Shown here: positions 11,890-23,261 of the stretch, in pieces
How the letters are laid out: each line of letters opens with the position of its first letter
Numbering within the stretch: position 1 is the first letter of the stretch
Origin: Diphasiastrum complanatum
Taxonomy: Eukaryota > Streptophyta > Lycopodiopsida > Lycopodiales > Lycopodiaceae
Direction of reading: 5' to 3'
NCBI GenBank assembly: GCA_029204225.1
Contig: CM055095.1
Location: 23,310,026 to 23,374,025, forward strand
DNA: 64,000 nucleotides
Position numbers and translations under genes: made by a program
Notes under the pieces: generated by a model
What the model was told of the DNA's origin: nothing
Seen by the model: only the letters and a program-made list of their open reading frames with translations
Databases searched by the model: none

Positions 11890-13269
11890 CCCAAAACTGC
11901 AACCGTAGGCTATAAACAATATGTCGAGGCCAACTGTGATGTTAGAAGTAAAAAATAATGACTTGCTTTTTTTTCCTTACTAGGCCACCCGTCGCTTTTC
12001 CACCAAATTGAAAGCCAGATTGGCGTCGCCTTCTGAAATGCACTTTATCACCAACTCCCAACTACATGCCCAATGGAATGGTGAAATCACTTCTGGCGTG
12101 CTCCAAACACTTTTTCCACTGCAATCACTCTGTTTTGCGGTACCGTACTTGCAAGTAAGGTCCAGGTGCCCTTCGGTTGGAGTCCGTAGCCTTTTGTTTG
12201 GGTGAAAACAAATAAAGGACCCAAAAATAGGGACTTTTCTAGTTTTTGAACTATTTCTTTAAAATGAAGAAACTCTACCCTTCAGTGAATTTAGACCCAA
12301 CTCTCACTTCAAACTGAAAATTTTTAATGAAGTTGCAATGCACTTTGCACTTCAGGCCCCTTTCTTTGAAGTTCACAATGGACTTTCCAATGGCTTATCA
12401 GGATCCAATGGTCTACACTCGTTTGATCTCCATCATCGATCTATATGGCTTTTGATTTGAGTTCAAAATGCCATCTAAGCGTTGAACCATTGTCTTCCAA
12501 CCGCTACTCACTTCCAAACACTATGTAAGAGATTGTTTTGGGCGCGCGGGCTCACTCGCGACCTCCTCTCTTCATCTTTCTACTTTCAAGGTTTTGGCTA
12601 TCCGCGACTTGGCCGGCAGTCCACGACTCATTGGCTCATTGGCTGGCAGTCATTGGCTCATTGGCTCATTGGTCGGCGGTCTGCGACTTGTCAACCTTCT
12701 GATATTGGCATTCCCGGTAAATCTGGATTCTGGAACTCCATCTTGGTTAATTGTCGACGTTCCATAGTGTAGTTTGGTCGCTTGATTTCTTCACTTGATA
12801 TCTGTTAGGCGCTTTTGGCATCTGGAATCTATCAGAAAAATCTTCACCAGAATCTTCTAACATGTCTCCACTACGATTTTGGTGACAATCCTTGGGCACC
12901 TGCATATGTCTTTGGCATTCAACTTGGCATGCATGGCGATGTGAGACTGTTGCGAAAGAGGGTGAAAAAAAGGGTATACACAAGAGGGGGAGGAGGCTCG
13001 GCAAAGAATGTGAGAAAAATTTTGGCAACAAAAATGACTTGTAGAGAGGGAAAAACAAAGAAGGTGTATGTACAAATAGATAAAGGAAAAAATAAATAAA
13101 TAGACAAAAGAAAATATGAAAATAAGAAAGAAAAAATGATTTGACATGAAAAACAAGAAAAAAAGGTGAGTCCGTTGTTACTTTTTCTAGACTTTTTTTT
13201 TTTAAAGGAGAAACCAAGTGTGGAGATATGCTTCAAGGAGCCGTTTCTAGTTGTTTGCCCTTCGCATCA
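11890..13269. other. Non-coding stretch with small repeats
   Basis: No domain is recognisable. Positions 12602-12690 hold an imperfect short-period repeat of cattggctcattgg units. Positions 12955-13215 are strongly purine-biased on the plus strand, which creates long but artefactual hydrophobic frames on the minus strand. Confidence 0.4.
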
Positions 13270-14194
13270 TCAGCATTGCAGATCTTTTGATGGGTTCTGC
13301 AATGGTGCGGATGAGACGGGACCACAATTGGTTGCGCGTTGTGGATTGCGAGCAGATTGGGCCGAACGTCGCGGGTGCATATCCTCAAGGAAATGGGTCG
13401 TGTACCATCGTTCCAACCTCACAATATTAACAAATGACGTGGTAGACAAGCGATGGTAGGTCCGGTACAAGGGAATATGATCCACAATGACCGAGGTTTT
13501 GAAGGCTTTATTTGGGTTGGAGCAGTAGTTACCAAAGCATGTATCCCACCCGGTTTTCACTTTTGTAGTTGTCAACAAGGTCTCCACATTATAGTAGGCT
13601 TCCAGTACAACAAGATCTAGAGAGTTAGCCGCGTCGATCAGGAAAAGGTTGAGGGCCCTTTGTAAATCGATTGTCATGCTCCAACTCTTCTCTGACTTTA
13701 TTATTAGTCAATTATAGGCTCCAACGCTTGGAGTCTTCAATGTTGACCATGATTCATCTTCTGGGCATCGGATGGTAAGATGGATCTACCCTTAGTTCTA
13801 CCAGTGTCATCAGATACTCCTTTATTAACTTTGGATTGTGCAGAAATCCAACTTCCTCCACTCTGGTTGGGGATGCAGACAAGATATCGGCCGATTTCTT
13901 CTTGAGGAGCTCCTTGAGCTTTCCAGGTAATTGATAGTCACCTTTGGTCTTAATGTCCGGATATTTCTAGATGAAGAGTGTCATCCACTCTAAATCAGGT
14001 AGGGAAAAGACCTTGTTGTATAAGTGTTTGTGTATTGCCACAAGATCAGAAAGGTTGTCGACTGGGCATAGAGGAACGGTGGATGTGGAAGGAGGATCAG
14101 ATTTGGGGGGCGAAGAGGTGGTGGGTGGTGGTGAAGAAATGATAGGAGGCAAAATGGCGCGAGGTGCTAAGTTGACAAATTCTAGAGGAGGCAT
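13270..14194 (-). pseudogene. Element F: unrecognised ORFs behind a PBS
   Basis: Just downstream (minus strand) of a tRNA-iMet PBS, a frame starts with Met at 14194. It runs through a Pro/Ser-rich segment (residues about 15-40) and is open to about 13778 apart from one TAG near 13968. It includes DYQLPGKLKELLKKKSAD and NPKLIKEYL. After two breaks a second frame (13677-13270, 135 codons) follows, with ordinary protein composition (LFLIDAANSLDLVVLEAYYN). The position is that of gag, but neither part resembles copia or gypsy Gag as I know them. It may be a non-autonomous element carrying its own or a captured ORF. No function is assigned. Confidence 0.4.
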
Positions 14195-14278
14195 GTTAGG
14201 ATCGACTTGAAAGGAGGTGGTGTCTTCAGCCTATGAGGCATACTAAAGATATTGGTTGTGATGAGAAATAGAGTCAAC

Positions 14279-14322
14279 GCTCTGATACCACTGTTGGGAG
14301 TTGAGTGGTGCTCCGATACGAA
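14279..14322 (-). promoter_or_regulatory. PBS and 30-bp LTR end of element F
   Basis: Minus strand: an LTR end ...CAACTCCCAACA (14321-14292) is followed by one base and then TGGTATCAGAGC (14290-14279). The LTR is cut after 30 bp, where the Copia-A LTR begins with TGATG at 14323. Copia-A therefore replaced or inserted into the rest of this LTR. Confidence 0.6.
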
Positions 14323-14998
14323 TGATGAGAATCGTGAGAAGAAAAATTCACGAAAATATTCCCGACTTTCATTCGAGATTCAGATGGAGTTCAGATGCGT
14401 TCGCTGCGCACTACTAGTTGAAACACTCCTACAATCCTCTAGAAGGTAGTTAGGTACTACTGATCTACATTCATAAAATTAATATAGCATTCGACCTCAT
14501 TTCAACCAAGGTGCGGAATTCAACAAGAAAACTCAGACATATTAAAATAAACAACATAAGCATTCGACATTCAAAATCAGACACAATTAGAAAATAATCT
14601 ATATTGATTTTCCCTGATTTTTTCAGGGCACTGCATGCGAATCCATGCAGTGCGTTGGCATGAGAGAAGCGCGGTTCTCTCATGAGTATTAGTCTTGTTT
14701 TACTAGCGGACAATTGGATCTTTTGATCCTAGACAGAATTGTCTTCTCGCACGCAGGTGGAGCTTTCGTATGTGTTCGTCTTGATTGCTTACTAGCATCA
14801 GACTACTTCTTGTTCTTCTTTTCTTACTCGGTTACACACTATGTATCATATTGATATATGTCAAGTATTATTCAGTAAGTACAGTCTCTCTATGCAAATC
14901 TAAGATTAGAGTGATTAACCATCTACAACTAACCAGAGAATTACAAGAGTGGCAGTTTAGCCACGACCTAGGGAGTATCTGCTGACTTCATGCCATCA
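14323..14998 (-). repeat. Copia-A 3' LTR (minus-strand copy)
   Basis: Plus-strand ends are TGATG (14323) and CATCA (14994-14998), a perfect 5-bp inverted repeat. The sequence is the reverse complement of the LTR at 28680-29347, with clear similarity through most of its length (for example the block around the catgcagtgc hairpin-like segment at 14627-14652). The length is 676 bp against 668 bp in the plus copy. Confidence 0.8.
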
Positions 14999-15000
14999 GG

Positions 15001-15888
15001 TTAGATCTCTGTAGTTCTGGTACTTGCGTGATCTCTGGTGATACTCCTTGGAGCACGAGGACATAATAGGTTTGATTTCCACCGTTGGTGTTGTTTACCT
15101 CGTTCGCCTTTCTCTCGTATAGGACCGCAAGGGAATCTCGTTCGTGGATCGTTCGTGTTCGCGAACCGTCGGTCTTCGTCTTCGTCGACTTTCATGTTCA
15201 CAAAACTCTTTGTGTTTCGTGTCTTCAGATGCTCGTCATCGTCTTCATTGACTTTCGTGTTCGCGAAACTCTGCGTGTTTCGTGTTGAGGGGCTGTAAGC
15301 TAGCAAGGCTTTGTGTTCAAAAGCACTTTGTTTCTTCAGCTCCCTCTCAAAGCATGGTAGCCTTATGATCTGAAGGCTGCTCCTTTGCCTCTCAAAGAGT
15401 CCTTTGTCCAGAGCCTTTGTGAAGATATCAGCAACCATATCTTTCATTCCGATGAAGGTGGTCTGCATCATCTTCTTCTCAATTAGATCCCTAATCAAGT
15501 GATACTTGATTGCAATGTGCTTCAACCTGGAATGGAATACAGGATTCTTCGTGAGGTGTATTGCAGAGGTGTTGTCCATCTGCAAGACTAGTGGCTCATT
15601 CCTTGTTTCGTCCAATTCGTCTAGGAACTGCCTTAGCCAAATTATTTCGTTGGCTGTCTTTGCTACTGCTACGTACTTTGCTTCATAGGACGACTAGGCT
15701 ACAATGGTCTGCTTCTTGCTTACCTAGAGAACTGCTGCTCCTGATGCAATGGTGCATCCTCCTGAAATGCTTTTACAGTCATTCGTGAGAGATGGCCAAC
15801 TAGCGTCGTTGTAGGAAAGTATCCTGAGACCTGCACCATGACAATGACACAAGCCATAATCCCTCATTAATTGAAAATATTGCAAAAT
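15001..15888 (-). pseudogene. Copia-A RNase H with acidic C-terminal extension
   Basis: The frame 15615-15001 starts in RNase H: LQMDNTSAIHLTKNPVFHSR, then HIAIKYHLIRDLIEKK and DIFTKALDKGLFERQR. After the normal end of copia RNase H the frame runs on for about 100 residues. This part holds acidic repeats (SFANTKVNEDDDEHL, SFVNMKVDEDEDRRFANT). The preceding part of RNase H (15616-15888) is in another frame with stops. The same extension is present in the plus-strand copy at 28350-28512, so it belongs to the family and is not a local accident. Confidence 0.75.
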
Positions 15889-16800
15889 TTATTTCGCAAT
15901 CTTCCAATGTGTCGAGCCTGGATTCGTGCAGAATTGGCTCATCCTGAATACTGCATAAGCAATATCAGGACGTGTGTTGTTTGCAAGGTACATCAGTGAA
16001 CCTATCAGTCCTATCAGTCTTCTGTAGGGAGTGAGCTGCATCTGTTCTCTTTCTTCCTTAGCCTTTGGACAGTCATCATTTGTTAGCACCATGCCTGCAA
16101 GCATTGGAGTGTTCGCTCCTTTGCAGTTCAACATCCCAAAGTCTTCTAGGATCTTTTGGGTGTATCTGGATTGGTGAAGGTATAACTTGCCTCCCTCATA
16201 GTCCCTTTCAATTTGTAAGCCTAGGTAACACCTGGCTTCTCCCAGATCCACTATCTCGAAACGTTTTGAGATGTTTGTCTTTACTTCAACAATTAGCCAC
16301 TCACTCTTGCAAAGTATCAGAGTGTCGTCCACATATACAGCCACTATGATGATCTGCCCATCTGTAACTCTGACATACAAAATTGGAGTCAGCCAACAGA
16401 GGCTTGAATCCCAACTGCATACATAGTCAAGAAGTGAATTCGAGACGAATCCTGGGGGTTGATCCATGTAGACTTCTTTGTCTAATTCGCCATGCAAGAA
16501 GGCTATCTTCTCGTCCAAAATGTAGATCCTGAGGTCATAAGCTGCTGCATATGTGAACAACAGTCGTAGGGACGAATGTTTGACGATAGGAGAGAAGGTT
16601 TCAAAATAGTCAATGTCGTATCTTTGAGAGAAACCCTTCGCTACCAGTCTTGTCTTGTGTTTCGTCACACTCCCGTCTGGTCCATATTTGAGTTTGAAAA
16701 CCCATTTGTATTTGATAGTCTTCCGCTTATGAGGTAATGGCTCCAACATCCATACCTAGTTCTTCCTCATGGACTCCATCTCTTCGTTCATGGCTTGCAT
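15889..16800 (-). pseudogene. Copia-A reverse transcriptase, partly deleted
   Basis: A 286-codon frame carries RT motifs in order: YKTRLVAKGFSQRYDIDYFE, FLHGELDKEVYMDQPPGF, AVYVDDTLILC with the catalytic YVDD, YLGLQIERDYEGGKLYLHQS and SLMYLANNTRPDIAYAVF. Between PPGF and YVDD the usual block with YGLKQ.PR.WY is missing or replaced, so about 40 residues are lost. Just upstream, a TAG (about 16755) replaces the usual Gln in the N-terminal RT block. A live enzyme is excluded. Confidence 0.8.
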
Positions 16801-17082
16801 CCATTTGTCATTTTCTGGACCTTCAATCGCCTCCTCGAATGTCTGTGATTCGCCATTGAATCTGCAAAATTCTTCTGATGTGAAGGCTGAGTTACCTGGC
16901 ACAAATCTTGATGGCGCTCTTTGTGGTCTTGCCGACCTTCTAGGACATCCTCCTGGAACAACTATGCCTTTGCCCTTGTCTGCTCTGCTCAGTCCGGAAC
17001 CATCTTGGTTTACAAAAACTGCGGTGGTAGGCTATCTCTCGAATCTTTCTTTGTCTGATTCGTCGCTTGAATGGGAGACGAC

Positions 17083-17541
17083 TTAAAAATCTTCGTTTTT
17101 GTTTTCGTCCTCTACTCCCTCTGACGTTGGCGGCAGGTCATAGAATTGTCTTTCTAGAACTTCACAGCTAACAAAGTCGTCGTTGGCCATTATCCTGCTC
17201 TTATCGAATTTGACATCTCTCACTGTTTTCACAATGTTCGTATTTGGCATGTAGATTATGTAGTATGAAGAATTATTGTCATAACCTACCAGAAACCCTT
17301 GCTCGGCTTTCTCATCAAGCTTCTTGTGAATCTTATCAAGAATATGTGCATATGCTGCACAACCAAATATTCTGACGTGAGACAGGTTGGGCTTTCTACC
17401 CCACCATAGCTCATGTGGTGTCGTGTGAGGAACACCAGATTTACCTGTCATGTTTTGGATGTATGCGGCTGTAGCTACTGCTTCAGCCCACAATGCCCTT
17501 GGAGCCTTCGAATAGGCCATCATGCACCTGGCTGCTTCCAT
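17083..17541 (-). pseudogene. Copia-A integrase C-terminal half
   Basis: The 152-codon frame starts at MEAARCMMAYSKAPRALWAE, in the alpha-helical region after the catalytic Glu. It continues with HELWWGRKPNLSHVRIFGCA and GFLVGYDNNSS, the conserved copia integrase C-terminal block. The N-terminal zinc finger and DDE core are absent. The element is truncated at 17541, where an unrelated gag-like fragment begins. Between 17082 and 16800 the linker is broken by stops. Confidence 0.8.
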
Positions 17542-18266
17542 TGTGTTAGATCAATTTTTCCTGTTCTCAAGCTCACATCAAGATTTCTACGAATTTTGCA
17601 TGTTGTATCCCTTGATCTTTTTGCCTCCATTCCAATTTTTTCTTTCTCAGTCTTCCTCAGTCCAAAGGATCTGGGGTGTCGTCTCCCTTCTAAGGCGTTC
17701 ACCTCCCCCCATTCCCTAGGTGCTGCAGCTTCTATCCCTGACTTGATCAACCCTTGGTCACTGGCTGTTGGTTTGTCTATTTGCAGGGGTGTAGTTTTGG
17801 GGGCCTCTCTTCGGAGGTTACTTCTCGTCACTGCTAAGACTTCTTTCATTGGTGTGGTCTGGTCCATTGTTTCTAATTCAATGAAGTTTATGGGTGCTCG
17901 ATCATCCTCTAAGCATGCTTTCCCCTTGTCCCGTGGATCAATTTTGGGCCCATGTTGTAGAAATTGAGGGCCCCCTAATGGTCCAGCTATGTCTTGGAGC
18001 CTATGGTTCACGGGGCCTAGAATTCTATCGCCTGTATTTAGAGCCTCTCTACGAGTCCAACGTCTATCCTCCAAATGCCTTGGCTTCTTGCAGTACCCAC
18101 AAATCAAGTTTGGGCAATTTCGATTCAGGTGATTTCCTTTACAATGGCGGCACACTAATGGGTTAGGACCATCTATAGGGTGTCTCTGACCTATCATATT
18201 TTGTTGCCATTTCAGAAAATTCACATCGGCTGCTAACGTGTGGATGTTCTCACTCATCAAGTCCAT
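17542..18266 (-). pseudogene. Gag-like fragment with two zinc knuckles
   Basis: A 248-codon minus frame. About residues 39-51 read CRHCKGNHLNRNC, a knuckle one residue short of CX2CX4HX4C. About residues 57-69 read CGYCKKPRHLEDR, a second knuckle lacking its last Cys. The rest is a hydrophilic linker rich in Pro, Arg and Lys. The composition suits the end of a gypsy-type Gag better than the UBN2 Gag of Copia-A. It is joined directly to the truncated Copia-A integrase, and the frame even runs over the joint. It may also be a different non-autonomous element. Confidence 0.5.
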
Positions 18267-18276
18267 GTAGCCCTTC

Positions 18277-18416
18277 CCAAATAGAATAATTAGATGAAGT
18301 TAATCTCTCACTTGCTTCTAAAAGGAAAAATCCAAATAGAATGATTAGATGAATTTAATCGCTCACTTGCTTCTAAAAGGAAAAATCCAAATAGAATGAT
18401 TAGATGTAGTTAATCT
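18277..18416. repeat. 55-bp tandem repeat, about 2.5 copies
   Basis: Copies start at 18277, 18332 and 18387 with ccaaatagaat(a/g)attagatg. The period is exactly 55 bp with a few substitutions, and the third copy is incomplete. Confidence 0.85.
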
Positions 18417-18454
18417 TGATTTCCATATCCAATCACCCATAATAGACTCATTCA

Positions 18455-18460
<6 letters not shown>

Positions 18461-18530
<70 letters not shown>
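18461..18530. repeat. (AG)35 microsatellite
   Basis: An uninterrupted AG dinucleotide repeat of 70 bp. Shorter related tracts follow: a GT-rich imperfect tract at about 18761-18825 and (AG)8 at about 18881-18897. Confidence 0.97.
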
Positions 18531-18536
<6 letters not shown>

Positions 18537-19124
18537 TTGAAGGTAACCAATACTCCCGATTATAGGAAAGTGTGTAGCCCTTGTTTTCTTCCATTAAAGG
18601 CGTGGTTCAAATGTTTTTTGTTGGAAAATGAGTTCCACAAAAAAGCCCAAATGTCGTAGGGAGGGAGCATATGGTGACATTCTGGAGTAGGATATAATCA
18701 TGTGGTTTGGGAGTTTTGATTAGCACTCTATAATGTTCTCTCTGTTTTTCTCTTCATGTGTGTTTGGGGTGGGTGTGAGTGGGTGTGAGTGTGCGTGCGT
18801 GTGTTTGTGTGTGTTTGTCTTTGTGTTTCATGCTACTGATTTACGGTTTGTATTATATATTAATTTATGTTTCATGCTAGAGAGAGAGAGAGAGAGAAAC
18901 TGATACATCAAACATTTTCAACTTTTGCAGAAGAAGGAACATAAGTTGGTTTCAAGGAAAAGAGTTGCAAGAGAGATCGAGAATATGACGTATTCTAGGT
19001 TCTTTGTCTGACCTTCCTCTTCCACCTAGCTTGCAACAATTAGTAAAAACTTTCATTAGAAGTAGATATTTGTGTTGGCCACTCCAATCACCATTACCAT
19101 TAAATGGATATATATTGGGGTTGA

Positions 19125-19626
19125 ATGTACATGATCATGCCTAGTGAACACTTTCTTGAGGCTGGTTTGGGCCTTTTTCCATTGAGTGGTATTGACGTCC
19201 CTCTAAATAGTGTTGTGACGTTGATGCCATATGCAGGACCTCAATACAATTGGGGTGATTGGCATGCTTTGTGTCATCACCATGCAAGTATATGGCTTGA
19301 ATTCAAATGCTTGTTCTTTAGAGGAGCAACACATGCAAGGAGACAACATCTCAAGGGCAAATTGTACATACATTGATGGACATCCAGATGTGCATGGAAA
19401 CATTGTTGCATATATAAATATTTCCATTGGCCACCCTCTATTGACGAATTGTGATTTTGAAGAACGCACCAATGGAAAAGAAGAATATTTTACTAAGAAT
19501 GTAAAGGGAACTTATGTAATGGTCTATGCCACTAGATCTATCATGTTTGGGGAGGAATTGTTCATCAAGTCTAGTTTCGACCGCCCTCTACCCAAATGTT
19601 TGCAAAAGACAATAAGTCAAACGTGA
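19125..19626 (+). pseudogene. SET-domain protein fragment (frameshifted)
   Basis: Two overlapping plus frames, joined by a frameshift near 19255-19285, line up with a SET histone-lysine methyltransferase fold. The first frame has EAGLGLFPLSGI (family G.GLFA...I) and then PYAGPQYNW (family Y.G). The second has NCTYIDG, HGNIVAYINISIGHPLLTNC (family G(N).ARYINHSC.PNC) and VYATRSIMFGEELFIK (family A.R.I..GEEL). The NHS motif that binds the cofactor reads NIS, so activity is unlikely even without the frameshift. The domain is close to complete, but no pre-SET or other domain is seen. It may be cargo of the adjacent CACTA element; that is inference. Confidence 0.55.
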
Positions 19627-19689
19627 AGATTTAAATTTTGTTGATATGCGGAGATGTATAATCCATGCATCTTGATTGTATTTGGTTTG

Positions 19690-20000
19690 TGTCATTAAAT
19701 ATGTCAAATGTTAGAAGCATTATTCGTCATTTTCCTAAATGTTTACATAAGATAATAAGTGAAAGCTAATGAATGTGAAATTCATAAATATGTAAATATG
19801 TAGAAGCGTGCAATTCTTTGAGTTCATTGGATGTTAACAAGTTGAAAAGAAAAATGGTCTAATAGATACATTGATATGTTCATACTTTTTAAACAAAGAG
19901 GTAATTTATATTCATATGCAACATTTAGATCTATCAAGTATTGGGAGGAAATGTTTATCAAGCATTGTTTCAACCTACTTCTTGTTATTTTGGTATATAG
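19690..20000 (+). pseudogene. Partial repeats of the SET C-terminal segment
   Basis: Positions 19729-19770 repeat the end of the SET frame (FPKCLHKIISES against LPKCLQKTISQT). Positions 19885-19970 repeat the GEEL block in degraded form (YATFRSIKYWEEMFIKHCFN against VYATRSIMFGEELFIKSSFD). The order suggests an old local duplication of a segment of roughly 350 bp. Confidence 0.45.
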
Positions 20001-20223
20001 GATTCTTCATCCTCATTTAGCATTGGAGACAATAATCCTCGTAATGGTCGACGTAGACGACGAATGCAATACAATGGCCCTCATATAAAGCAATTACCTC
20101 ATCATCTATGTCAAGGCTTAAAAGAGATGATGGAAATTGATGAGCGCAAGAGACTAATGCATCTAAATCTAGCTCATCTAGATCTACTTCTTCACAAACA
20201 AATTCCAATGATGAAAATGAGCT

Positions 20224-23200
20224 TCCAATGAATGATGAATTTGAAGTCATGGGAGACATGTTGGATGATATGTACGAGAACAATAGTGCAACTAGACACA
20301 ATGAACAAGATGAGGAGGCACTTTTGTCTAAAGAAGAAAAGAAATTGCGAGAAGAATCAAAGACCGCATTGTATCATGGAGCAAAGACATCTCGTTTGGC
20401 GACTTCTCTACTTCTATTGAATCTTCAAGCCAAATATAGATGGAGTGACCAAAGCCTCACATCATTATTTGAGTAAATTTTTTTTCATCTACTTGTCATT
20501 TTTGCTTTGAAATAAAATTTACAATTTGGACATCCAGTGATAATTTTTTTACAATGACTTCTTTCGTCATGTACAGACTATTGAAAAACAAAATTCTCCC
20601 AAAAGGGAATGTCATGTCTGAGACAAGAGATGAGGTAGGAAAGATGTTGTCTAATATCAAGATGGACTACAAGCAATATCATGCATGTCCAAAAGATTGT
20701 ATTTTATATCGAGGAAGGTACGAATCACTCAAGAAATGTCCCATTTGTGATGGTCCTCGATATAGAGATGATTTGCAAGGGGCAACCATTCCGTGCAAAG
20801 TTTTATGACAGTTTCCAGTAATTTCTCTTACACAACTTATGGACTGGCATGCACCCCATACCTCTACGAATGGGATGATGAGGGTACCTTTAGGTTCACC
20901 TGCAGGAAAACACATCAACAAAGAGTATCCAAGCTTTGCCAATGAGTCAAGAAATGTGAGATTTGGTCTTGCAATAGATGGTGTGAACCGCTTTGGTGTA
21001 CGAACAACTACGTGGTCCATTTGGCCTGTTTGCTTGGTAAATTATAATATTTCTCCTTGGTTGAGTACAAAAAAGGGACACATTATGTTGGCACTTCTAA
21101 TTCCTGGCCAACGCAAGGTTAAGAACATGGACGTTGAGCCGCTTATTGATGAGTTGGAAGATTTGTGGAAGGGGATAAATGTATATGACATTTCGCTCCC
21201 CTTACATGAGAGGGAGTTTACACTACATGCCATTGTAATGTGGACAATGCATGACTATCCAGGATTAGGTGAATGCTCAGGTAATCATTCAAACTATGTG
21301 TACATAGGAGTTTGTTTACAGTTACATACAACTAGTAATTCTTGACATTTACATGATATACTACAATGGCTATAATTATTCTTTGACATATACTTTTTTT
21401 TAAAGTGATTGATAGTATCCATTTGTTGGGCAGACTTTCAAACGGCTGGAAAAAATGCCTGTTTTTTGTGCGGGCCAAATTTTGTGGGAAGATACTCTTA
21501 TAGTTTCAAAAAAGTGGATTATGAAAATCATCGTAAATACTTGCATGAAGGCCATCCATTCAGAGACACTGAAGAGTTAAGAGAGAGATGCCTCCAAAGA
21601 GGATGCCTGTGAAAGATTGGTGAAAACTATGGGAGGAATTTCAAGCAAAGCCAATCGATGGTATGAAAAAATTATCTATATTTCATCGTTTAGAATATTG
21701 GAATAACCTTTTGATTAATCACCTACTTGATCCTATGCACATATTTAAAAATGTGGGTGAATGTATTTGGAAACACTTGATTGGTGAAAAAGATACCTTT
21801 GCTGCAAGGCACGATCTAAAAGAATCAAACACCAAAAAAGAATATTGGATAAAGGATGGTGAAGATCATGTTCCAAAAGTACTTTGGACATTCACTAAGG
21901 AAGAGCTTAACCATGTGCGCTCCATTATTCATGACATTAGAGCACCAACTGGTTTTGCCCATTCTCTATTGTCATCATTCACAGTGGATGGAAAGTTGCA
22001 AGGCCTCAAATCTCATGATTGGCTAAAGATGATTCAATTCATCTATCCATTGTCAATTTGTGGGTGCTTGTCAAAAGATAATTGTGAGACCATATACAAA
22101 CTATCAATCATTGTCAGGTATTTACATGTACTTGGTGCATTTTTTTATTTATAGTTATTGAATGGAAATTCAAATAGACATAAAATGGATTGAATATGTT
22201 GCAGATGGATGTCTTCAAAAGAAATCCGTGAGCTGGATCTTCGCAAGAGACATAAGGATATGGTGGAGATTGTGTGCATGTTTGAGAGATATTTTTTGAC
22301 TTCCATCATGGACTCACAAGTGCATTTATTGGTGCACTTGGTTGAAGAAGTTTCTATTGCTGGTCCAGTGCACACTAGGTATAAGTGCATAAATTTTCTT
22401 TTGCGTGTGTATTTAAACTAAATCAATTGATATATGAACTCATTAGATAAAACACTTACTTTTAACCATTTGTGACTTTTTAGGTGGTTGTTCTTTATGG
22501 AAAGATACATGAAAGTCTTAAAAGATTTTGTGCGCCAAAAGGCAAGGCCTAAGGTAGCATGTCAGAGGGATGGTTAGTACATGAATCTCTCTTTTATGTT
22601 ATTGAAATTTTGCACCAACTACATCCATCTGCTCCACTATTGTGGCGTGACGAGGAAGCCAAAGATGTAACTAGTGAAAAATCTCAAGGGATGGGAAAGG
22701 TCCATAGGTTGGCACCCTTCCAACGAGAAAAAATTTCTACATTCATGCTTTATAATTGTGGAGTTATAAATAAATGGTTCGACGTATATGAAGAAGAGAA
22801 AAAAGAGAGGGCCTGGTCTAGAAAACGCAAACGACAAAATAGAGGTAGACACATGGCCTCAAGTTCACATGATCTTGAGCCATTGCCCAAGCAATGCACT
22901 ATAGAGTGGATGCATGACACACTACAAAAAGCAACAAAAGAGGGACAAAAAATATCGAACGCAGAATAGGACTTTGCAAGAGGATGCAAATGGAAGGTAT
23001 TATTCTTTACATACTTTATTATTAGAACATTCTTGTTTATAACAATATTTGTTTAATCATTTTGAAACACCATGTTCATTCACAATGATTATTTATGAGA
23101 TTCATATTTGTCATGTGGCAGTGCAAAATGTATAATGCTATATGGGCTTCAGGTTTCCACTTTCATGTTGAAAGGATTGATAACAAGAGACGCACACACG

Positions 23201-23261
23201 ATTGTGGTGTAATAGCATCTTTCCAACAAGAAAGTCAAAGCAGTGCACGAGATCAGAATAA
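20224..23261 (+). pseudogene. CACTA (En/Spm) transposase, tnp2 family, with introns
   Basis: The parts follow the plant tnp2 transposase order. An N-terminal block (TALYHGAKTSRLATSLLLLN) is followed by CPKDCILYRG and CPICDGPRYR, then FANESRNVRFGLAIDGVNRF and LIPGQRKVKNMDVEPLIDEL. Then come the HLLDPMHIFKNV block, GLKSHDWLKMIQ, a DUF4218-like segment (SQVHLLVHLVEE) and a DUF4216-like end (FHVERIDNKRRTHDCGV). Five GT-AG introns can be placed: 20473-20576, 21281-21433, 22118-22204, 22379-22483 and 22997-23121. The first four restore frame exactly across their joints. Damage includes TGA at about 20806 (CGA to TGA fits a C-to-T change), a small deletion near 20830, a frameshift near 21605 with TGA at about 21619, a frameshift near 22553 and a stop near 22968. 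The 3' end is cut by copia sequence at about 23262. No CACTA terminal repeats were found. Confidence 0.85.

Noticed and set aside
11900-12000. PBS or LTR at the right end of Copia-C
   Set aside because: TGTGATGTTAG at 11931 could be an LTR start, but the sequence does not match the left LTR and no known tRNA complement lies beside it.
12747-13236. Several minus-strand ORFs rich in Phe and Leu that look like membrane proteins
   Set aside because: They are translations of a pyrimidine-rich strand. Three overlapping frames all look hydrophobic, and no start context or homology was recognised.
16065-18166. Plus-strand ORFs opposite Copia-A (for example 16769-17086, 17413-17967)
   Set aside because: They are shadows of the minus-strand copia and gag-like frames.
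18277-18530. Possible CRISPR-like or satellite array
   Set aside because: The 55-bp repeats are directly adjacent without spacers and number only about 2.5. The rest is a simple AG microsatellite.
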